DNA from: Alteromonas sp. CI.11.F.A3
GTDB lineage: Bacteria > Pseudomonadota > Gammaproteobacteria > Enterobacterales > Alteromonadaceae
Length of the DNA stretch: 64,000 nt
NCBI RefSeq assembly: GCF_032925565.1
Contig: NZ_CP136708.1
Location: 620,001-684,000 of the forward strand
Direction of reading: 5' to 3'
The translations under genes and the position numbers were made by a program. The notes under the pieces are model-generated. The model saw only the letters and a list, made by a program, of their open reading frames with translations, did not search any database and was not told the DNA's origin. Positions 27,009-35,580 of this stretch are shown here, in pieces. The first letter of the stretch is position 1. The number at the start of each line of letters is the position of its first letter.

Positions 27009-27917
27009 TTAGGCCTCAGTTTGCTCTGGAAGCACCCAAAACACCCCTTCAAACTCTGCCACGGCATTATCGCCATCCAAGATATCTACGTTCAAAGCAA
27101 ATCGCGCTTTCTCACCTTTTTCTAAAGGCTTAAATTTGCCCGATAAGGTTTCTATATTACAGATTGCACGAGGCTTCATAGTAATGGGCTTATGATAGTG
27201 AATATCGCCGTCGCCCAATACAATATCGCCTGTTAGTCCACGCTCTTTGAGTTGTAAGTAAATCATTCCCCAGCCAGTTAATGTGGCTAACGAAAAAATA
27301 CTGCCGGCAAACATAGTGCCGTGAACATTAATATTCTTATTAAGTGACGCTCGGGTTTCTAATGTTCTGCCTGTGTATTGGTATAATTTAATACCCATAT
27401 GTTCAGTAATGGGAATGGTATCAGTCCAGGTTTGCTGTAACGATTTACACCATTTGGGATGCAGCACTAAGGTGTTATTTTCAGTGAGCTTTTTCACCAT
27501 TTGCTGGCGTCTTAGCATGCCTAATTCGTTAGGCGCTTCACGTTCAACAACGAAGCCGCATGAACTGAAAAAGTCGATAGAAACTTCTCGGCTGTTGGTC
27601 ACCGCGCGTATAGCTCCCAATTCTTTCGCCACGTTCTCTAAAGCGTCCATTATCATCTGCCCAAGCCCTTTACGCAGATAATCAGGGTGTACGGCAATAT
27701 GACGAATTTGTGCTTCTTCAGCAGTATTTAAATGCACGCGGCCACAGGCAACAATTTCGCCTTTACCGTTCACTATGGTGCGATGCTCTGCCACTTGTTC
27801 ATACTCATCTTTCTCTGAACCAGGAGGAAAGTTCCATGGCTGGCGAAGGTGAGCCCAGCGAAAATGAAAATAGGCTTCGAATTCAGTATCGCTTTTAGGG
27901 GTTACAACCTTATACAC
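27009..27917 (-). CDS. GNAT acetyltransferase-hotdog thioesterase fusion (YiiD/FabY-like)
   Basis: 302 residues: an N-terminal GNAT domain (about 1-145, with HIAVHPDYLRKGLGQMIM as the acetyl-CoA loop) fused to a C-terminal hotdog thioesterase-like domain (about 150-300, with NVHGTMFAGSIFSLATLTGWG). This matches E. coli YiiD, whose hotdog domain has been linked to malonyl-ACP decarboxylation priming fatty-acid synthesis. The gene order with dtd parallels E. coli yihY-dtd-yiiD, supporting orthology. Confidence 0.85.
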   Translation of the reverse strand: MYKVVTPKSDTEFEAYFHFRWAHLRQPWNFPPGSEKDEYEQVAEHRTIVNGKGEIVACGRVHLNTAEEAQIRHIAVHPDYLRKGLGQMIMDALENVAKELGAIRAVTNSREVSIDFFSSCGFVVEREAPNELGMLRRQQMVKKLTENNTLVLHPKWCKSLQQTWTDTIPITEHMGIKLYQYTGRTLETRASLNKNINVHGTMFAGSIFSLATLTGWGMIYLQLKERGLTGDIVLGDGDIHYHKPITMKPRAICNIETLSGKFKPLEKGEKARFALNVDILDGDNAVAEFEGVFWVLPEQTEA

Positions 27918-28000
27918 AATAGAGAGGCCTCGTATGAAAGAATGAAAATCTATTTAACCTTACGCTTTTTAACTGCACAAGATTAATTCTAGTATGTTCA

Positions 28001-28438
28001 TTATACCTGAAACTGGAAGGTGGCGGGTCCGTCATTCACTAAAGCGACTTTCATTTCAGCACCAAATTGCCCCGTTTCCACTACAATGCCCTTTTGTTTA
28101 AGGGATTCTATGAATTGCAGATAAATAGCATTGCCATGTTCAGGTGTTGCCCCTCTAGAAAAGCCTGGACGATTGCCTTTTTGCGTATCGGCCACTAGGG
28201 TGAATTGAGACACTACTAATATTTTCCCCCCAATTTGCTCAACATTTAGGTTCATTTTTCCATCGCTGTCGGAAAAAATACGGTAGCGGCATAATTTGTT
28301 AGCAAGCTTTTCGATTTGTTCTAGGCCATCGTCTTTTTCAACGCCAAGCAGCACTAGCATACCTTGCTCAATTTCGCCGATGATTTCATTGTTCACTGAC
28401 ACGCTAGCTTCAGACACTCGTTGAACCAACCCAATCAT
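28001..28438 (-). CDS. dtd: D-aminoacyl-tRNA deacylase
   Basis: Hydrolyses D-aminoacyl-tRNAs to protect translation. The ATG at 28438 (MIGLVQRV) gives 145 residues, the E. coli length, and overlaps the pip stop by one base (TAATG); a longer frame to 28486 would start inside pip. Catalytic motifs SQFTLVADTQKGNRPGF and VALVNDGPATF are intact. Confidence 0.95.
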   Translation of the reverse strand: MIGLVQRVSEASVSVNNEIIGEIEQGMLVLLGVEKDDGLEQIEKLANKLCRYRIFSDSDGKMNLNVEQIGGKILVVSQFTLVADTQKGNRPGFSRGATPEHGNAIYLQFIESLKQKGIVVETGQFGAEMKVALVNDGPATFQFQV

Positions 28439-29412
28439 TACTTTTGCTCCTTTAAAAATCTTGCCATATCTCTGGTTGCGCGGCACAACGCATAAGCAAT
28501 GCCGGGTTCAGACGTACTGTGGCCAGCATCAGGAATGATTTGAAGTTGGCTTCCCGGCCACGACTTATGTAATGATTCTGCCGCTTCAGTTTTGCATATC
28601 ATGTCATATCGACCATGAATGATAGTGCCAGGAATATCGCGTATTTTATCTATATTATCAAGTATGTAGCCTTCATCAATAAAGCATTTGTTGGTTAGGA
28701 AATGGCATTCAAGAGTGGCTAAGCTGGTGACAAGCGATAGGGGATATTGACTGGTGGAATCGCCAGTACCAGGTGGTAAAGACACGCGAGAAAGTCGCTC
28801 CTCCCATTGATACCAGCGCTTTAGCGCCGCATGTCGTTGTACTTCGTTATCGGCTTTCAATGTATTGAGATAATGCGCACAAATAGCCGAAGTACTTAGC
28901 GGGGCGTCTATCCCTTTAACGAACTGGCGATAATATTCTGGAAAAAGCTGAGCGGCACCACCTTGTGGTGACAAAAACCAGTCTCTGTCTTGCTGGCGCG
29001 CTAAAAATACGCCGCGAAGAATAAGCCCACTAACATGATCAGCATACCTAAAGGCATAAAGGAGCGCTAAGGTTGAACCCCATGAGCCTCCAAACACTAA
29101 CCAACTCGATACGTTGAGCTGCCGCCTGAGTATTTCAATATCTTCTACATTTAGCCATGTATCGTTGTCTTTGGTGCTGGCTAATGGGGTTGAACGTCCG
29201 CATCCTCTTTGCTCGAATCCGATGATACGGTATCGGTTACTGTCGAAGAAGCATTTATAATTCGGCGGTAAACCAGCACCTGGGCCGCCATGAATAAAGA
29301 GTACTGGAATACCCTCAGGGTTGCCGCTCTGCTCATAATAGAGAGAGTGCCCACATCCCACCTCGATAAATCCATTTTGGTAACAGGTAACATCTGGGTA
29401 AAGTCGTTTCAT
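28438..29412 (-). CDS. pip: Proline iminopeptidase
   Basis: Alpha/beta-hydrolase of family S33 that removes N-terminal proline from peptides, 324 residues. HGGPGAG oxyanion region, QRGCGRSTP and the nucleophile elbow GGSWGS are all present; the late His is in DAGHSTSE. It is translationally coupled to dtd. Confidence 0.93.
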   Translation of the reverse strand: MKRLYPDVTCYQNGFIEVGCGHSLYYEQSGNPEGIPVLFIHGGPGAGLPPNYKCFFDSNRYRIIGFEQRGCGRSTPLASTKDNDTWLNVEDIEILRRQLNVSSWLVFGGSWGSTLALLYAFRYADHVSGLILRGVFLARQQDRDWFLSPQGGAAQLFPEYYRQFVKGIDAPLSTSAICAHYLNTLKADNEVQRHAALKRWYQWEERLSRVSLPPGTGDSTSQYPLSLVTSLATLECHFLTNKCFIDEGYILDNIDKIRDIPGTIIHGRYDMICKTEAAESLHKSWPGSQLQIIPDAGHSTSEPGIAYALCRATRDMARFLKEQK

Positions 29413-29510
29413 TTTATTTCCGCGCGTTGTGCGGGTGCCTGTTTTAGTTTAGTTTATTCTTATGAAATACTACATAATCATATTCTGATAACAATTGCGA
29501 GGAAGTTTAT

Positions 29511-29753
29511 ATGTCAGGGCAAGGATCTGGCGGCAATGTGATTGCTGCAATTTGTAATTTTTTTATTCCAGGGTTAGGGCATTTAGTACAAGGGCGAATA
29601 CTTGGCGCACTATTTTATTTTATTGTGGTTGGTGTGAGCTATATGCTTGCCGCAACCGTAATACTAGCAATTGTATTTTGGCCATTAGGCGTTATTTTGC
29701 ACATTATTTGTATTATTAGCGCGGCCCGCTATCGAGGGAGAGAGATGTTATGA
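29511..29753 (+). CDS. Small two-span membrane protein
   Basis: 80 residues, with a short hydrophilic start, then NFFIPGLGHLVQGRILGAL followed by two hydrophobic stretches and a basic tail. The FIPGLGHLxQGR motif resembles small TM2-like or DUF5683-like membrane proteins. It overlaps the next gene by four bases (ATGA), so the two are probably made together. GAGGAAG-type ribosome site before the ATG. Function unknown. Confidence 0.7.
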   Translation: MSGQGSGGNVIAAICNFFIPGLGHLVQGRILGALFYFIVVGVSYMLAATVILAIVFWPLGVILHIICIISAARYRGREML

Positions 29754-30388
29754 GGCTAATAGCAACTGCTATTATTGCTATGTTGGTATTAACTGGCTGC
29801 CAATCTGCGTATTACGCAGCGTGGGAGAAAGTAGGCGTTGAAAAACGCGATATCCTTGTTGACCGTGTTGAAAACGCAAAAGAGTCGCAAGAAGACGCAC
29901 AGGAAGAGTTTAGCTCTGCATTGGAAGCTTTCAGTGCGGTAGTGGCTTTTGAAGGTGGTGAGCTAGAAGATGTTTATAACAAGCTTAATAGCGAATATGA
30001 AAACAGTCTTTCTGCCGCCAATGAGGTTTCCTCTCGCATTGATAAAGTTGAAGGTGTTGCCGAAGCACTTTTTGACGAATGGGAAGATGAGTTAGAAAAG
30101 TATCAAAATGCGTCGTTAAAACGCGAAAGCTCTGAAAAGTTACGTGATACCGAGCGCAGATATAGTGCGCTTATCAAAACCATGCGTAAAGCAGAGAGTA
30201 GAATGGCGCCAGTACTAAGCGCTTTTCAAGACAACGTTTTGTACTTGAAGCATAACTTGAACGCTAGCGCGATTGGTGCGTTACAAGGTGAGCTTACTAA
30301 TATTCAAAATGATGTGGACCAGCTCATTCAGCAAATGAATTCAGCCATCGCTGAATCTGATGCGTTTATTGCTGCTATGTCTAACTAG
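29750..30388 (+). CDS. DUF2959 family lipoprotein
   Basis: 212 residues with a lipoprotein signal peptide (lipobox LTGC, Cys at about 17) and a long predicted coiled coil, rich in Glu, Lys, Ala and Gln, over almost all the rest. It matches the DUF2959 family found in marine gammaproteobacteria. Lipid-anchored and probably periplasmic; the helical architecture suggests a structural or envelope role, but none is established. Coupled to the upstream small membrane protein. Confidence 0.85.
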   Translation: MRLIATAIIAMLVLTGCQSAYYAAWEKVGVEKRDILVDRVENAKESQEDAQEEFSSALEAFSAVVAFEGGELEDVYNKLNSEYENSLSAANEVSSRIDKVEGVAEALFDEWEDELEKYQNASLKRESSEKLRDTERRYSALIKTMRKAESRMAPVLSAFQDNVLYLKHNLNASAIGALQGELTNIQNDVDQLIQQMNSAIAESDAFIAAMSN

Positions 30389-30436
30389 TGAGTGCTTAAC
30401 GTATTGTCATTGGATTAATAAAACCAATACGAGACT

Positions 30437-30473
30437 AAAAAGGCGTTGTAGTTTCCTACAACGCCTTTTTTAT
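30437..30473. terminator. Bidirectional terminator
   Basis: AAAAAGGCGTTGTAG - TTTC - CTACAACGCCTTTTTT, a perfect stem with A and T runs on the two sides. It serves the DUF2959 gene on the plus strand and overlaps the stop codon of the convergent YihY gene. Confidence 0.93.
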
Positions 30474-31354
30474 TCTTCGGGTATTTGCCTTGGCTCGTCT
30501 TCCGCTTTTCGATTTTCAAACGCTTGGCCTAAGCTGCATGTGAATTCTGCGCCTAATAGCACCAATACCCATGAAATATAAACCCACAAAAATAGGATAG
30601 GCACGACTGCTAACGCACCGTATATCAACTCATAAGAAGGGAAATTAGTAATGTAAAGGGCAAAGCCAGACTTCGTTAACTCAAACGCAACCGTTGCCAA
30701 AATGGCACCTGAGATAGCGTGACGGGCGAAAACACGTCGGTTAGGTACTATCATGTACAAAATAAAGAAAGCCAGCATGGCCGCGAAGCTAGGCACGAGG
30801 GTGAGTAAAAAAGTACCCAACCCTGGCGTATATTCTTCCGCAAAAGCAGCAAGCCCGGCTAAATAAGAACTAATTATCACGCTTGAGCCAATAAGCATAG
30901 GCCCTAGGGTAATTACCATCCAATAGATAGCAAACGTATAAACAATAGGACGATCGCTTTGTGTACGCCAAATCCGGTTAAGGGTTTTATCGACATTGGA
31001 AATCAACATGAGTGCCACTACAAGCAACGATAAAATACCGATAGCGCCCATTTCAGAAGCGTTGCCCACAAAGTCAGACATATACTCATGAACCGTATCG
31101 CTGGCGGTAGGCACAAAATTATTAAAGATAAAGTATTCTAATTTGCCTCGAACGGACGCAAAAGCAGGAAACGCCGACATGATGGTGAAAGTCACCATAA
31201 TAAAAGGAACAAGAGACAGCAACGTAACGTAGGCTAGGTGGCCTGCGGAAATAGTAATATTGTCTTCACGGCAACGCTTGATGAAGATAGTGAAAAGATC
31301 GACAACTTGTGGTGCGAGCTTATGATAGATGGCTTTTACCCGATCCCAATTCAC
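30470..31354 (-). CDS. yihY: YihY/BrkB family inner membrane protein
   Basis: 294 residues with about six membrane spans and the family stretches ISAGHLAYVTLLSLVPF near the N-terminus and LFLWVYISWVLVLLGAEF near the C-terminus. The family was once misassigned as RNase BN; its actual role is unknown. The nearby dtd and YiiD-like genes echo the E. coli neighbourhood. Confidence 0.9.
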   Translation of the reverse strand: MNWDRVKAIYHKLAPQVVDLFTIFIKRCREDNITISAGHLAYVTLLSLVPFIMVTFTIMSAFPAFASVRGKLEYFIFNNFVPTASDTVHEYMSDFVGNASEMGAIGILSLLVVALMLISNVDKTLNRIWRTQSDRPIVYTFAIYWMVITLGPMLIGSSVIISSYLAGLAAFAEEYTPGLGTFLLTLVPSFAAMLAFFILYMIVPNRRVFARHAISGAILATVAFELTKSGFALYITNFPSYELIYGALAVVPILFLWVYISWVLVLLGAEFTCSLGQAFENRKAEDEPRQIPEE

Positions 31355-31513
31355 ACTTTACTCCTAGTTATTACTCGCCTTGGCCATTCGCCGTTTTACC
31401 TTGGCCTTTTACAGCGAAGTAAGGTTGCAACGAGGCAAACGAGTCGTTCAAATACCTGATAATAGGCAAATGGTATACTGGTCTGCCCTATAGGAGCAAA
31501 GGTTTAATCGAAA

Positions 31514-32413
<900 letters not shown>

Positions 32414-32417
32414 TTAT

Positions 32418-32461
32418 GGACGTTTAGACGGCTAAATTAAAGAATTTACGTCTAGACGTCA
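32418..32461. promoter_or_regulatory. MetJ operator (two pairs of met boxes)
   Basis: GGACGTTT-AGACGGCT (32418-32433) and TTACGTCT-AGACGTCA (32446-32461) match tandem 8-bp met boxes (consensus AGACGTCT). The second pair holds a perfect AGACGTC. They lie between divergent metF and metJ, so MetJ probably represses metF and its own gene. Confidence 0.85.
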
Positions 32462-32549
32462 AGAGGTTTACACTGCTCAATTGACCTTTTCGTCAACTTG
32501 TTTAGAATTTCTCTTCATAACATAAATAAGATCAGACAGAGTTAGCATC

Positions 32550-32876
32550 ATGGCAGAGTGGAACGGTAAGTATATTCATCCCTACGCAGAGCACGGTAAA
32601 AAGAGTGAACAGGTAAAGAAAGTCACCGTTTCTATTCCTATTAATGTGCTAAAAGCATTAACCGATGAACGTACGCGTAGACAAATAAACAATTTACGTC
32701 ATGCGACGAATTCAGAATTGTTATGTGAAGCGTTTCTTCACGCATTTACAGGTCAGCCATTACCGGATGACGAAGATTTGAGAAAAGATAACCCTAATCG
32801 TGTACCTGCTGAGGCAAGACGCATAATGGAAGATATGGGTATAGACGTTTCTATTGAAAACGAACAAGAAGATTAA
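32550..32876 (+). CDS. metJ: Methionine repressor MetJ
   Basis: Ribbon-helix-helix repressor using S-adenosylmethionine as corepressor. 108 residues, near E. coli's 105; starts [20 protein letters not shown] and includes the DNA-binding strand [22 protein letters not shown]. Met boxes lie just upstream. Confidence 0.96.
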   Translation: MAEWNGKYIHPYAEHGKKSEQVKKVTVSIPINVLKALTDERTRRQINNLRHATNSELLCEAFLHAFTGQPLPDDEDLRKDNPNRVPAEARRIMEDMGIDVSIENEQED

Positions 32877-32907
32877 AAAAACGGCAATGAAAATTGCCGT
32901 TTTTTAT
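32875..32907 (+). terminator. Terminator after metJ
   Basis: AAAAAAACGGCAAT-GAAA-ATTGCCGTTTTTT, immediately after the metJ stop; A and T runs on both sides could serve the convergent malic enzyme gene too. Confidence 0.9.
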
Positions 32908-32955
32908 AATAATCGAATACAAGGCTGCGCGCCCAGTTATTCGATTATACTGCCT

Positions 32956-34197
32956 TTACTCTGCGCGGTTCGGTACTTCTGGAAGCCTTGCAACACCAGA
33001 TTCAATCGCCGCTTTCGACACTGCAGAGGCTATGCGTTCACAAAGGCGAGGATCCATTGGTTTAGGAATAATATATTCTTTGCCAAAGGTTAAGCTTTTG
33101 CTATTGCTAGCCGCTAACACAGATTCTGGTACGGGCTCTTTGGTAATCGCGCGGAGTGCTTCTACCGCTGCCACTTTCATTTCGTCGTTAATGGCCGTTG
33201 CGCGAACATCCAATGCGCCACGGAAAATGAACGGAAAGCAAAGAACATTGTTAACCTGATTAGGGTAATCAGAACGCCCCGTTGCAATAATTAAATCATT
33301 TCGAACTTCGTGAGCCAATTCAGGCTTAATTTCAGGGTCGGGGTTAGAGCATGCAAAAACAATCGGGTTAGGCCCCATTAATGCCAAGGTTTCTGGCGGC
33401 AATACATCTGGGCCAGATACGCCTACAAAAATATCAGCGCCTTCCATCACATCTTCTAACGTACGTTTATCGGTATTATTGGCAAACAAACGTTTGTGTT
33501 CCGTAAGGTCTTCACGGCGGGTATGAATAACCCCTTTTCTGTCTAACATGTAAATGCGCTCTCGTTGCGCGCCACATTTAATAAGCAATTCCATACAGGC
33601 TACCGCTGCTGCACCCGCACCCATACAAACTATTTTGGCGCTTTCGATATTTTTGCCCTGAATTTCAATGGCGTTCAACATGCCGGCTGCCGTTACAATG
33701 GCAGTACCATGTTGATCATCATGGAATACCGGAATATTACAGCGCTTAATGAGTTCTTGTTCTATTTCAAAGCACTCTGGGGCTTTAATATCTTCTAGGT
33801 TAATTCCGCCAAACGTATCTGCAATATTGGCAACGGTATTAATGAATTCTTCCGTGGTGCGATGCTTTACTTCAATATCGATAGCATCAAGCCCAGCAAA
33901 GCGTTTAAACAGCAGTGCTTTACCTTCCATCACCGGCTTAGAAGCTAACGGCCCCAAATTACCTAAACCTAGAATAGCAGTACCATTACTGATGACCGCT
34001 ACCATGTTGCCTTTCGCTGTATATTTGTAAGCATTATCAGGATCTTCAGCAATTTCTCGTACTGGCTCAGCTACCCCTGGACTGTAAGCCAGAGCAAGAT
34101 CATCCACACTATCGGCTGGTTTTGATAGCTCCACGCTAATTTTACCTGGCGTGGGTTTGGCATGATAATCTAGCGCACGTTGTCTGAAATCTGACAT
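32956..34197 (-). CDS. Malic enzyme, short form
   Basis: Oxidatively decarboxylates malate to pyruvate. 413 residues, so it has the malic and NAD(P)-binding domains but not the C-terminal phosphotransacetylase-like domain of E. coli MaeB. Motifs: LAYSPGVAEPVREIA, FHDDQHGTAIVTAAG (metal and substrate region) and the Rossmann-like VCMGAGAAAVACMELL. NADP use is probable but not certain. Confidence 0.92.
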   Translation of the reverse strand: MSDFRQRALDYHAKPTPGKISVELSKPADSVDDLALAYSPGVAEPVREIAEDPDNAYKYTAKGNMVAVISNGTAILGLGNLGPLASKPVMEGKALLFKRFAGLDAIDIEVKHRTTEEFINTVANIADTFGGINLEDIKAPECFEIEQELIKRCNIPVFHDDQHGTAIVTAAGMLNAIEIQGKNIESAKIVCMGAGAAAVACMELLIKCGAQRERIYMLDRKGVIHTRREDLTEHKRLFANNTDKRTLEDVMEGADIFVGVSGPDVLPPETLALMGPNPIVFACSNPDPEIKPELAHEVRNDLIIATGRSDYPNQVNNVLCFPFIFRGALDVRATAINDEMKVAAVEALRAITKEPVPESVLAASNSKSLTFGKEYIIPKPMDPRLCERIASAVSKAAIESGVARLPEVPNRAE

Positions 34198-34579
34198 TAG
34201 TAAACATATCCTTCGATGTAGGGGTTAGGCAATCTTCGTTACCGTAAGGGCAATCTGCGTTGCCGCAGTAGAATGTCTTCGACTCTATCACAGGGATATT
34301 TAAGTACATATCTGATCTGCCCTTTATACCTTTAATCTAGGACAGACTTGCTTGTATGACCAGTGACATCGTCGAATATCTGCCATTCACCATATTAATG
34401 ATACTTTGAAAATTAATACATTATTTCTATTTTATAGAAGTAGGTATAGATGTTGGTATAGACGTAGGCATAAGTGAGCATCGAATAGCGTTGTAAAAAA
34501 GGCATTAAATCGGCCAGTTAAGGCGCTGGTTATCGGAATAGGTATAATGGAAACATGATAAAGGAAAGCGTAACTTAAG
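34198..34579. other. 382-bp intergenic region
   Basis: Region between divergent genes, AT-rich in the middle. At 34436-34472 a short degenerate repeat (GTAGGTATAGATGTTGGTATAGACGTAGGCATA-like, spread over two and a half units) is visible. No RNA gene or strong promoter could be assigned. Confidence 0.4.
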
Positions 34580-34894
34580 ATGTCGGAAAAGAAACTGATT
34601 GAAGCGTTAACGGCGGTGTGTGAGTGGGCAAAATCTGAGTCGGTTGGCTTTGAATGGCTTACTCATATGGGGCACTGGCGCAGGCCGGAAATTATTGCAG
34701 TGTTTGAAACCGAGAAACAGAAAAGCGAAGCGCTAGCAGCAAATTGGAACCAAGCATTTGAAGATGAGCTCGATAATGTGTGTCACACGTTGAAGGCACA
34801 GATTAAAGGTGTTCGCTACGACAGCGAGCAAGCGTGCACTTCGCAAAGTAACGGCAATTGGGAACGGCATTTAAAACGCAGAGCTTTTCACTGA
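34580..34894 (+). CDS. Small conserved-looking hypothetical protein
   Basis: 104 residues. It starts MSEKKLIEALTAVCEWAKSE and has GFEWLTHMGHW and, near the end, VRYDSEQACTSQSNGNWERHLKRRAFH. The pattern of an N-terminal helix, FEWLTH, and a late RYDSE...NW segment recalls a small gammaproteobacterial family sometimes auto-labelled Fis-family regulator, but no DNA-binding motif is visible. A purine-rich AAAGGAAAG lies upstream. Function unknown. Confidence 0.6.
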   Translation: MSEKKLIEALTAVCEWAKSESVGFEWLTHMGHWRRPEIIAVFETEKQKSEALAANWNQAFEDELDNVCHTLKAQIKGVRYDSEQACTSQSNGNWERHLKRRAFH

Positions 34895-34998
34895 GAGCAT
34901 TGCATTAGGCGATTTCTTCATTCGCCGAGCTCTCCACTCGCTGTGCCTTCCACTCGCCGAGCACTGTATTGGAAGCGCTTTCTATGGAGCGCAGACAC

Positions 34999-35026
34999 AA
35001 AAAAAGCGCCGATAGGCGCTTTTTTT
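34999..35026 (-). terminator. Terminator after rpmE
   Basis: AAAAAAAGCGCC-GATA-GGCGCTTTTTTT, 31 bp beyond the rpmE stop and symmetrical, so it could also end the small plus-strand gene. Confidence 0.88.
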
Positions 35027-35056
35027 AAAGAAACATAGTGTTTCTGAGTACTGAGC

Positions 35057-35269
35057 TTATTTAGCGCCCAAAGCACCGAAACGTTTCTTGAAGCGGTCAA
35101 CACGACCACCGGTGTCAACGTTACGTTGCTTACCAGTGTAGAATGGGTGACATGCAGAACATACGTCTAAGTTAATATCTTTACCTAGAGTAGAACGGAT
35201 TTTCATTACGTTGCCGCAAGAACATGTTGCTGTCATTTCAGCGTATTCTGGGTGGATACCATCTTTCAT
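35057..35269 (-). CDS. rpmE: 50S ribosomal protein bL31, zinc-binding form
   Basis: 70 residues, MKDGIHPEY start, with zinc-ligand cysteines at 16, 18, 37 and 40 (CSC and CSAC), so this is the Zn-containing form that serves as a zinc store. Divergent from priA, as in E. coli. Confidence 0.97.
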   Translation of the reverse strand: MKDGIHPEYAEMTATCSCGNVMKIRSTLGKDINLDVCSACHPFYTGKQRNVDTGGRVDRFKKRFGALGAK

Positions 35270-35580
35270 TTTGGATTACCTTCAATATGAGGCCGTATCG
35301 CTATCTGGCCCGAAGCCAAACACCATACGCAACTTTAAATTCAATGACCGACCGCAGATATTGCAGTCAGCCGCAAAAGAGCGGCGCATAATAAAGGAAG
35401 CGTCGTAAGTGATCAAGCACTTTTTGTATGCGAAGTAAACAGGGGCGGTGTTGATTCCGCACAGGGGCAAAAATAAATTCCCTTCCCTTATTTGACATTA
35501 TGTTTAAATGCCAGATCATTAGCGGTTCTGAATTTACGTCTACTCACTTTACGTTTATCAATATTGGGGCATCAATTTTA
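35270..35580. other. Divergent promoter region between rpmE and priA
   Basis: Contains the presumed promoters of both genes; no clear consensus hexamers or operators were recognised. It includes 81 bp that could be coding if priA began at the ATG at 35500 rather than 35581. Confidence 0.4.
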
